Source: an uncultured Bacillota bacterium
GTDB lineage: Bacteria; Bacillota; Clostridia; Tissierellales; Tepidimicrobiaceae
Assembly (NCBI GenBank): GCA_937967955.1
Contig: CALBUB010000082.1
Location: 1-5,699, forward strand
Length of the DNA: 5,699 bases
Direction of reading: 5' to 3'
The position numbers and the translations under genes were made by a program. The notes under the pieces are model-generated. The model was not told where the DNA came from. It saw nothing but the letters and a program-made list of their open reading frames with translations, and ran no database searches. The stretch's first letter is position 1. Every line of letters starts with the position of its first letter. Shown here one piece after another: positions 1 to 3,963 of the stretch.

Positions 1-54
1 CGTGAAGGTGGAAGAACAGTAGGAGCAGGAGTTGTAACTAAGATTCTTGGCTAA
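1..54 (+). CDS. tuf: Elongation factor Tu, C-terminal end only (5' part outside window)
   Basis: The first 17 codons read REGGRTVGAGVVTKILG and then TAA. This is the typical last beta strand of domain 3 of EF-Tu, the GTPase that carries aminoacyl-tRNA to the ribosomal A site. The GRTVGAGVVT core is highly conserved in bacterial EF-Tu. The rest of the gene lies to the left of the window. A strong intrinsic terminator starts 15 nt after the stop, so tuf ends its own transcript and is not simply the first part of the rpmG-secE-nusG message. Placing tuf directly before secE-nusG recalls the tufB-secE-nusG order of many bacteria. The fragment is short, but the match is specific. Confidence 0.93.
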   Translation, partial: REGGRTVGAGVVTKILG

Positions 55-69
55 TTTAATTGGGTTAAT

Positions 70-100
70 AAAAACTAGGCCCTTAAGGCCTAGTTTTTTT
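70..100 (+). terminator. Intrinsic terminator after tuf
   Basis: A perfect 12-bp stem pairs 70-81 with 87-98, with a 5-nt loop (CTTAA, 82-86). The GC-rich part (GGCC) lies next to the loop, and the right arm ends in a run of seven T (94-100). This is a textbook Rho-independent terminator. The A-rich left arm would also give a usable, though weaker, terminator on the opposite strand. Confidence 0.93.
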
Positions 101-185
101 GAGTTACAATAGGCTAAGAAAGTTGGATAAATTGCTTACAAATGTGCAGATTAATTAATGAAAGATAATATTTAACACATTATTA

Positions 186-221
186 TTGACATTGATTTTT
201 ATTTATGGTAGTTTATATAAA
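186..221 (+). promoter_or_regulatory. Probable promoter for rpmG-secE-nusG
   Basis: A perfect -35 hexamer, TTGACA, lies at 186-191. At 17 nt spacing stands TAGTTT (209-214), a poor -10 on its own but preceded by the extended -10 TG (206-207). An alternative reading is TTGATT (192-197), 18 nt, TATAAA (216-221). I cannot choose between them from sequence alone. A promoter is expected here because the tuf terminator lies upstream and rpmG starts at 306, which leaves a leader of roughly 80 nt. Confidence 0.55.
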
Positions 222-235
222 GTAATGGAGTAGCA

Positions 236-281
236 TGGATTATTGCGTCCAAAAATCCACGGTAATTATATATACCTAGTG
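236..281 (+). promoter_or_regulatory. Foldable 5' leader of rpmG
   Basis: The leader between the promoter and the rpmG ribosome binding site contains several inverted repeats. TGGATT (236-241) can pair with AATCCA (254-259), or its first four bases can pair with TCCA (248-251). Separately, CACGGTA (258-264) can pair with TACC plus GTG (273-276 and 279-281), leaving a 2-nt bulge. The first and last of these pairings share bases 258-259, so they compete. No T-run follows, so this is not an intrinsic terminator. I do not recognise a named leader family. The structure is suggestive only. Confidence 0.3.
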
Positions 282-305
282 TACAGCAAGTAGGAGGTGT
301 AGCAA

Positions 306-455
306 ATGAGAGATAGAATAACTCTAGAATGCACTGAGTGTAAAAATAGAAATTATACAACAACTAAGAATAAGAACAATACATCAGAAAGATTAGAATT
401 AAGAAAGTATTGTAAATTCTGTAAAACTCATACTGTCCATAAGGAAACTAAGTAG
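306..455 (+). CDS. rpmG: 50S ribosomal protein L33, zinc-ribbon type
   Basis: This 49-residue protein is a component of the large ribosomal subunit near the E site. It starts [12 protein letters not shown] and carries two CxxC pairs, C9/C12 and C36/C39, which form the zinc ribbon of the C+ paralogue of L33. The internal YTTTKNKNN and the ERLELRKYC stretch are standard L33 sequence, and 49 residues is the normal length. The start is supported by AGGAGGTG at 292-299, 6 nt before the ATG. The gene stands first in the rpmG-secE-nusG group, a common arrangement in Firmicutes. All four zinc ligands are present, so it should depend on zinc. Many Firmicutes also carry a zinc-free copy elsewhere, which cannot be judged here. 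Confidence 0.96.
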   Translation: MRDRITLECTECKNRNYTTTKNKNNTSERLELRKYCKFCKTHTVHKETK

Positions 456-481
456 ATGAATACTTGTAAGGATGTGAGTCT

Positions 482-688
482 ATGTCAACTCGAACCACAG
501 CTAAGAAGAAGGGCAAACTGAGAACATACTTTAAAGGCGTAAGATCTGAACTTAAAAAGGTAGTCTGGCCTAATAGGAAAGCACTTGTCAATCATACTGG
601 CATAGTAGTATTGATAAGCTTGATTATATCCTTATTAGTATGGGCATTAGACCTTATAATACATTGGATATTATCATTCATTATATAA
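482..688 (+). CDS. secE: Preprotein translocase subunit SecE
   Basis: This is the small essential subunit of the SecYEG protein-conducting channel in the cytoplasmic membrane, where SecE clamps the two halves of SecY. The 68-residue protein begins with a basic cytoplasmic segment (residues 1-20). It continues with the amphipathic helix and hallmark motif ELKKVVWP (23-30) followed by NRKAL, and ends with a single transmembrane helix at about 39-66. The single-span form and the length of 60-75 residues are normal for Gram-positive bacteria, unlike the three-span E. coli protein. The start is preceded by AAGGATGTG at 468-476, a weaker binding site than its neighbours have. It lies 26 nt after rpmG and 36 nt before nusG, clearly in the same operon. 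Confidence 0.96.
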   Translation: MSTRTTAKKKGKLRTYFKGVRSELKKVVWPNRKALVNHTGIVVLISLIISLLVWALDLIIHWILSFII

Positions 689-691
689 AAT

Positions 692-724
692 AAGGAGGAT
701 AGAAGGACTATAGTCCTTGATAAT
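692..724 (+). promoter_or_regulatory. nusG ribosome binding site separated from its start by a hairpin
   Basis: The only good Shine-Dalgarno sequence before nusG is AAGGAGG at 692-698, but the ATG lies at 725, leaving 26 nt between them instead of the usual 5-10. Within that gap 703-718 is a perfect palindrome, AAGGACTATAGTCCTT. As RNA it can form a 6-bp stem (703-708 with 713-718) with a TATA loop. Folding would remove 16 nt and bring the effective spacing to about 10 nt. The left arm contains a second weak AAGGA that the fold would hide. There is no alternative in-frame ATG, GTG or TTG closer to the 692-698 site. A role in nusG translation is inference. Confidence 0.5.
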
Positions 725-1285
725 ATGATGGATAAAGATGATAAGCGTGAAAGCAGGGCGGAAAGAGCTAAAAAGGCTAAGTGGTATGTAGTCCATACTT
801 ATTCTGGATATGAAAACAAAGTAAAAGCAAATATTGAAAAAGTAGTAGAAAATAGAGGGATGATTGACGACATATTTGAAATTGTTGTCCCAATGGAGGA
901 GTACGTGGACAACAAGGGAGGAAGTAAGAAAGTTAAAGAAAGAAAGTTATTTCCTGGCTATGTTCTTGTAAAGATGATAATGAATGATACATCATGGTAT
1001 ATTGTAAGAAATACTAGAGGAGTTACTGGCTTTGTTGGACCTGGCTCAAAACCCATTCCTCTAACTGATGAGGAGGTTAGAGCTTTAGGTGTTCAAGAAA
1101 ATATATTGCCTTCTATAGATTTAAATGAAGGTGATGTAATAAGAGTAACTACAGGTCCCTTTGAAAACTTTATGGGAACTGTTGATAGTGTTAATATTGA
1201 AAAGAAGAAAGTGAAAGTATATGTTTCAATGTTTGGTAGAGAAACACTAGTAGAGTTAGATTTTGATCAGGTAGAAAAAATCTAA
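725..1285 (+). CDS. nusG: Transcription termination/antitermination factor NusG
   Basis: NusG binds the clamp of RNA polymerase and modulates pausing, termination and transcription-translation coupling. The 186-residue protein opens with a charged, lysine- and glutamate-rich tail (1-19). The NGN domain follows, from KWYVVHTYSGYENKVK (19-34) through KERKLFPGYVLVKM (71-84) to about residue 107. A linker then leads to the C-terminal KOW domain, with NEGDVIRVTTGPF (134-146) and MGTVDSVN (150-157). Length and domains are normal, and the N-terminal tail is a little longer than in E. coli. ATG at 728 is an equally possible start, one codon later. No start nearer the Shine-Dalgarno sequence is in frame. 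A terminator-like hairpin follows 9 nt after the stop. Confidence 0.96.
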   Translation: MMDKDDKRESRAERAKKAKWYVVHTYSGYENKVKANIEKVVENRGMIDDIFEIVVPMEEYVDNKGGSKKVKERKLFPGYVLVKMIMNDTSWYIVRNTRGVTGFVGPGSKPIPLTDEEVRALGVQENILPSIDLNEGDVIRVTTGPFENFMGTVDSVNIEKKKVKVYVSMFGRETLVELDFDQVEKI

Positions 1286-1293
1286 TATTTGTC

Positions 1294-1317
1294 TAAAAAA
1301 GCTAATAAGCTTTTTTA
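1294..1317 (+). terminator. Weak terminator-like hairpin between nusG and rplK
   Basis: TAAAAAAGCT (1294-1303) pairs perfectly with AGCTTTTTTA (1308-1317) around an AATA loop. The T-rich right arm doubles as the U-tract and continues as TTT (1318-1320). The stem has only two G-C pairs, so termination would be partial. I find no convincing promoter between it and rplK. The likely effect is to lower, not abolish, readthrough from secE-nusG into rplK-rplA. It could also protect the 3' end of the upstream message. Confidence 0.55.
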
Positions 1318-1337
1318 TTTATAGATAGATTAAATAA

Positions 1338-1357
1338 GAGATTATTCAGCAAATCTC
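1338..1357 (+). promoter_or_regulatory. Small inverted repeat in the rplK leader
   Basis: GAGATT (1338-1343) is complementary to AATCTC (1352-1357) across an 8-nt loop, ending 10 nt before the rplK Shine-Dalgarno sequence. It lacks the shape of the L1 site seen before rplA and is not followed by a T-run. It may be a regulatory or stabilising hairpin, or chance in AT-rich sequence. Confidence 0.25.
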
Positions 1358-1384
1358 ACTTTAGTTTAGGAGGTGCAAGGAACA

Positions 1385-1810
1385 ATGGCCAAAAAAGTTA
1401 TAGCTGTAGTAAAATTACAAATACCAGCTGGTAAAGCAACTCCAGCACCACCTGTAGGAACTGCATTAGGTCCCCATGGAGTTAACATAATGCAATTTAC
1501 TAAGGAGTTTAATGCAAGGACTGCAGATCAGGCTGGAATGATAATACCAGTTGTTCTTACAGTTTATCAAGATAGATCATTTACTTTCATAACTAAGACT
1601 CCGCCAGTTGCGGCGTTAATCAAGAAAGCTGTAGGAATTGAATCTGGCTCAGGAGAACCAAACAAAACAAAAGTAGCAACTATTTCCATGGATAAAGTAA
1701 AGGAAATAGCTGAAATTAAAATGCCAGATTTAAATGCTAACAGCATAGAAGCAGCTATGAAGATGGTAATAGGTACAGCAAAGAGCATGGGTGTTGCTGT
1801 AGAAGAGTAA
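1385..1810 (+). CDS. rplK: 50S ribosomal protein L11
   Basis: L11 binds helices 43-44 of 23S rRNA at the base of the L7/L12 stalk. There it contacts elongation factors and takes part in the stringent response. The 141-residue protein has the standard length. It shows the proline-rich N-terminal segment [16 protein letters not shown] (10-25), then [15 protein letters not shown], the linker [15 protein letters not shown], and the RNA-binding C-terminal domain with [13 protein letters not shown] and KMPDLNA. A GTG at 1373 would add four residues, but it lies inside the Shine-Dalgarno sequence AGGAGGTG (1368-1375). The ATG at 1385, 9 nt behind that site and giving the canonical MAKK start, is therefore chosen. 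Residues 26 and 30 are T and P, where the usual bacterial sequence is VGPALGQ. The gene is paired with rplA. Confidence 0.96.
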   Translation: MAKKVIAVVKLQIPAGKATPAPPVGTALGPHGVNIMQFTKEFNARTADQAGMIIPVVLTVYQDRSFTFITKTPPVAALIKKAVGIESGSGEPNKTKVATISMDKVKEIAEIKMPDLNANSIEAAMKMVIGTAKSMGVAVEE

Positions 1811-1825
1811 TTCTAATAAATACAA

Positions 1826-1851
1826 GTGGGAGGATATTCCGCTAATACCAC
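1826..1851 (+). promoter_or_regulatory. Putative L1-binding mRNA hairpin before rplA
   Basis: GTGG (1826-1829) pairs with CCAC (1848-1851), and GGA (1832-1834) pairs with TCC (1838-1840) over a TAT loop. The two short helices are joined by an asymmetric internal loop, GA on the left (1830-1831) and GCTAATA on the right (1841-1847). Two helices around such a loop is the architecture of known L1 sites on 23S rRNA and on L1 operon mRNAs. The Shine-Dalgarno sequence AGGAGG (1853-1858) starts directly after the closing strand, so bound L1 would block ribosome loading on rplA. Autorepression by L1 is established in E. coli and archaea. Its action here is inferred. Confidence 0.6.
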
Positions 1852-1865
1852 AAGGAGGTTTAAAG

Positions 1866-2564
1866 ATGAAAAGAGGAAAGAAATATCTAGAAAGCTTAAA
1901 GCTAATCGATAAAACTAAACTATACTCACCAGAAGAAGCTATTGAACTAGTTGAGAAAACAGCAAAAGCTAATTTTGATGAGACAGTACAATTATCTGTT
2001 AGACTGGGAGTAGACCCTAGACATGCAGACCAACAAGTAAGGGGTACAGTAGTATTACCCCATGGAACAGGAAAGACTAAGAAGATTTTAGTGTTTGCCA
2101 AAGGCGAAAAGGCTAAAGAAGCAGAAGAAGCAGGAGCAGATTATGTTGGAGCAGAAGAATATGTAGAAAAGATTCAAAATGAAGGTTGGCTAGACTTTGA
2201 TGTGGTAGTTGCTACGCCAGATATGATGAGTGTAGTAGGTAGATTAGGAAGAATATTAGGTCCTAAAGGATTAATGCCGAATCCAAAGTCTGGTACAGTT
2301 ACATTTGAAGTAGGAAAAGCAGTTAAGGAGATTAAAGCTGGTAAAGTAGAATACAGAGTTGACAAATCTGCTATAATCAATGTCCCAATAGGAAAAGTTT
2401 CCTTTGGAAAAGAAAAGTTATTGGAGAACTTCCTAACTATTATGGAAGCTATTATTAGGTCCAAACCAGCTGCTGCAAAAGGTAGATACTTAAGAAGTGT
2501 TGTACTTTCAAGTACAATGGGACCTGGAATAAAAGTGAATCCACAGAATTTATTGGATAGATAA
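1866..2564 (+). CDS. rplA: 50S ribosomal protein L1
   Basis: L1 forms the mobile L1 stalk of the 50S subunit next to the E site, helps release deacylated tRNA, and is a known translational repressor of its own mRNA. The 232-residue protein matches the family length. Residues 1-67 and about 160-232 form domain I, with [17 protein letters not shown] at 44-60. The central part forms domain II. It contains the L1 signature around [19 protein letters not shown] (127-145), and [14 protein letters not shown] at 67-80. The end [12 protein letters not shown] (215-226) is also typical. AAGGAGG (1852-1858) stands 7 nt before the ATG. The gene lies 55 nt after rplK, with the putative L1 site in the gap. 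The next gene has its own promoter. Confidence 0.97.
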   Translation: MKRGKKYLESLKLIDKTKLYSPEEAIELVEKTAKANFDETVQLSVRLGVDPRHADQQVRGTVVLPHGTGKTKKILVFAKGEKAKEAEEAGADYVGAEEYVEKIQNEGWLDFDVVVATPDMMSVVGRLGRILGPKGLMPNPKSGTVTFEVGKAVKEIKAGKVEYRVDKSAIINVPIGKVSFGKEKLLENFLTIMEAIIRSKPAAAKGRYLRSVVLSSTMGPGIKVNPQNLLDR

Positions 2565-2580
2565 AAATATATAAAAACTG

Positions 2581-2609
2581 TTGACTAATATGTAAATTAT
2601 TGATATAAT
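2581..2609 (+). promoter_or_regulatory. Promoter for rplJ-rplL
   Basis: TTGACT (2581-2586), a 17-nt spacer and a perfect TATAAT (2604-2609), with the extended -10 TG at 2601-2602. This is the best promoter in the window. It starts 16 nt after the rplA stop. Transcription would begin near 2616, producing a leader of about 160 nt before rplJ that contains the attenuator. No clear terminator separates rplA from it, so some readthrough from upstream is likely too. Confidence 0.85.
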
Positions 2610-2630
2610 TTCCATGTTAATTTAATAGGA

Positions 2631-2753
2631 TTACCGTAGACAGTAGGAACCCTGAGTGGTTTAAAACTTCTCCTACCGAGGTAAGAGATTTGTACCTAAT
2701 TCTAGTTGGAGATTAGGGCCTCTCTGTGTCTACGGAGGGGCCTTTATTTGTTT
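2631..2753 (+). ncRNA. Ribosomal protein L10 leader (transcription attenuator)
   Basis: This leader fits the L10-leader class that binds the L10(L12)4 complex and regulates rplJL, for which transcription attenuation is described in Bacillus subtilis. Local helices are GTAGGA (2643-2648) with TCCTAC (2671-2676), AGGTA (2679-2683) with TACCT (2693-2697), and, as an alternative to the last, CCTAAT (2695-2700) with ATTAGG (2712-2717). The 5' segment CCGTAGACA (2634-2642) is an exact 9-nt complement of 2727-2735. That target is the loop and right arm of the terminator stem, so the long-range pairing and the terminator exclude each other. Which state L10 stabilises is inferred from the known family, not seen here. 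Confidence 0.85.
2715..2753 (+). terminator. Attenuator terminator in the L10 leader
   Basis: GGCCTCTCTGT (2717-2727) pairs with ACGGAGGGGCC (2732-2742) around a 4-nt loop, using two G-U pairs. It can extend by two pairs outward (2715-2716 with 2743-2744). TTTATTTGTTT (2743-2753) follows directly. It ends 7 nt before the rplJ Shine-Dalgarno sequence. It is the 'off' arm of the rplJL attenuator. Confidence 0.85.
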
Positions 2754-2774
2754 GGCCTTCAGGAGGTGAATTGG

Positions 2775-3311
2775 TTGAAAGAAAAAGTATTAGAAGAAAA
2801 GAAGCAAATAGTTCAGGAGATCAAAGAGAAAGTTGAAAAATCTCAAGGAATTGTCCTAGTGGACTATAGAGGCTTAACAGTAGAAGAAGTAACAGAACTT
2901 AGACGTAACTGTAGAAAAGCAGGCGTTGACTACAAGGTTTATAAAAACACATTAATGAGGTTTGCTTTTAAAGAATTAGGTCTTGAAGAGTTTAATGAGT
3001 ATTTAAAGGGACCTAATGCTATTGCCTTTGGTTATGATGACCCTGTACAACCAGCTAAGATTACAAGTGAATTTGCTAAGGAACATGAGGCACTAGAAAT
3101 TAAAGCTGGTATAGTAGATGGAAAAATAGTTGGCGTAGAGGAAATCAAAGAACTAGCTGACTTACCATCTAGAGAAGTTCTTATCGCTCAAGTACTTGGA
3201 GGCTTCAACGCACCTATTACAGGTCTTGTAAATGTCCTTCAAGGAACTATAAGAAACCTTGTTTATGCATTAAATGCAATTAAAGAAAAGCAGGAAGCTC
3301 AAGGAGCTTAA
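2775..3311 (+). CDS. rplJ: 50S ribosomal protein L10 (TTG start)
   Basis: L10 anchors L7/L12 dimers to the 50S stalk base and, in complex with L12, represses its own operon. With the TTG at 2775 the protein has 178 residues, close to the usual 165-180. The 23S rRNA-binding N-terminal domain contains [18 protein letters not shown] (26-43), KVYKNTL (54-60) and [14 protein letters not shown] (77-90). The C-terminal helix that binds L7/L12 is at about 134-172. AGGAGGTG (2761-2768) lies 6 nt before the TTG, and no ATG occurs in this part of the frame. The frame stays open upstream to an ATG at 2706. That start would translate the attenuator stem and the Shine-Dalgarno sequence, so it is rejected. 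rplL follows after 35 nt. Confidence 0.94.
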   Translation: MKEKVLEEKKQIVQEIKEKVEKSQGIVLVDYRGLTVEEVTELRRNCRKAGVDYKVYKNTLMRFAFKELGLEEFNEYLKGPNAIAFGYDDPVQPAKITSEFAKEHEALEIKAGIVDGKIVGVEEIKELADLPSREVLIAQVLGGFNAPITGLVNVLQGTIRNLVYALNAIKEKQEAQGA

Positions 3312-3346
3312 TACTTAAAATTAGAAAAAATATGGAGGGATATATA

Positions 3347-3730
3347 ATGGCAAGTGAAAAAGTTCAAAACTTAATTGAAGAAGTTAAAGGCTTAACAGTA
3401 TTAGAGTTAGCTGAATTAGTAAAAGCATTAGAAGAGGAGTTTGGAGTTAGTGCAGCTGCTCCAGTTGCAGCAGTAGCAGCAGCACCAGTAGCAGGTGCAG
3501 CACCAGCAGCTGAAGAAAAGACAGAATTTGATGTTGTATTAGCAAATGCTGGAGATCAAAAGATAAAAGTTATCAAAGTTGTAAGAGAAATTACTGGTTT
3601 AGGCTTAAAAGATGCAAAGGAATTAGTAGACAATGCACCAAAGCCAGTTAAAGAAGGAGTATCAAAAGAAGAAGCTGAAGAAATTAAAACAAAACTAGAA
3701 GAAGTTGGAGCAACTGTAGAGCTTAAGTAA
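3347..3730 (+). CDS. rplL: 50S ribosomal protein L7/L12
   Basis: This is the flexible stalk protein that recruits elongation and initiation factors and stimulates their GTPase activity. It is present as several dimers on L10. The 127-residue protein has the normal three parts. These are the N-terminal dimerisation helices (1-33, [20 protein letters not shown]), an alanine/proline hinge (about 36-55, encoded by a GCA/GCT-rich low-complexity tract at 3452-3511), and the C-terminal factor-binding domain (57-127). The last carries [20 protein letters not shown] (61-80), then [20 protein letters not shown]. An upstream in-frame ATG at 3332 overlaps the Shine-Dalgarno sequence GGAGG (3334-3338), so the ATG at 3347, 8 nt behind that site, is used. 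A strong terminator follows the stop within a few bases. Confidence 0.97.
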   Translation: MASEKVQNLIEEVKGLTVLELAELVKALEEEFGVSAAAPVAAVAAAPVAGAAPAAEEKTEFDVVLANAGDQKIKVIKVVREITGLGLKDAKELVDNAPKPVKEGVSKEEAEEIKTKLEEVGATVELK

Positions 3731-3733
3731 TTG

Positions 3734-3763
3734 AAAAAGGCTTTCTATTGAAAGCCTTTTTTT
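3734..3763 (+). terminator. Intrinsic terminator after rplL
   Basis: AAAAAGGCTTTC (3734-3745) pairs perfectly over 12 bp with GAAAGCCTTTTT (3750-3761) around a TATT loop, ending in seven T (3757-3763). It lies 3 nt after the rplL stop. It should end most rplJL transcripts before rpoB, which has its own promoter 28 nt further on. Confidence 0.92.
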
Positions 3764-3791
3764 ATTAACAAAAAAATCAACAACAAATTCC

Positions 3792-3820
3792 TTGACATGT
3801 ATTATTAGGTATGATAATAT
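3792..3820 (+). promoter_or_regulatory. Promoter for rpoB
   Basis: A perfect TTGACA (3792-3797) is followed at 17 nt by TAATAT (3815-3820), with the extended -10 TG at 3812-3813. GATAAT (3813-3818) at 15 nt is a second reading. Its position directly after the rplL terminator supports it. Transcription would start near 3827, leaving a leader of about 135 nt before rpoB. Confidence 0.78.
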
Positions 3821-3906
3821 AAATAGATGCTATCCTACGTGGAATCTTTTTGTATAAAATATGGTGTAAATGTCAATATTATAATATGTTTAATTCAAAT
3901 ATATTA

Positions 3907-3937
3907 CCAAAAGCGGCCCTTTGCTTTTGGCTATTTT
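3907..3937 (+). terminator. Possible attenuator hairpin in the rpoB leader
   Basis: CCAAAAGC (3907-3914) pairs perfectly with GCTTTTGG (3923-3930) around an 8-nt loop (GGCCCTTT). The sequence then continues CTATTTTAGTTT, an interrupted T-rich stretch. It ends 15 nt before the rpoB Shine-Dalgarno sequence. It resembles a weak intrinsic terminator or a leader hairpin. I see only a poor candidate competitor, TTTTTG at 3847-3852 with CAAAAG at 3908-3913, so a switch is not established. Confidence 0.45.
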
Positions 3938-3963
3938 AGTTTAACAAGGGGTGAATGTATATA

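Noticed and set aside
101..305. tRNA gene (for example tRNA-Trp) between tuf and rpmG, as found near this cluster in some bacteria
   Set aside because: No cloverleaf, no GGTTCRA-type T-loop and no CCA end could be found. The inverted repeats here are too short and too few.
1373..1384. GTG start that would lengthen L11 by four residues
   Set aside because: It lies within the Shine-Dalgarno sequence AGGAGGTG, and the ATG at 1385 gives the canonical MAKK start at good spacing.
1567..2464. Open frames on the minus strand opposite rplK and rplA
   Set aside because: They are antisense to conserved ribosomal protein genes, overlap one another and encode no recognisable family. They are by-products of codon use.
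2706..2774. N-terminal extension of L10 from an ATG at 2706
   Set aside because: It would translate the attenuator stem, its T-rich tail and the Shine-Dalgarno sequence. The residues encoded do not resemble L10, and the TTG at 2775 has the proper spacing.
3332..3346. Upstream ATG for rplL
   Set aside because: It overlaps GGAGG, which serves the ATG at 3347; L7/L12 proteins normally begin at that point.
3452..3511. GCA-rich repetitive tract as a microsatellite or mobile repeat
   Set aside because: It encodes the normal alanine/proline hinge of L7/L12.
3876..3887. ATATTATAATAT palindrome in the rpoB leader as an operator, or as a second -10 (TATAAT at 3880-3885)
   Set aside because: No -35 lies at suitable spacing, and a 12-nt pure A/T palindrome is easily expected by chance in this AT-rich gap.
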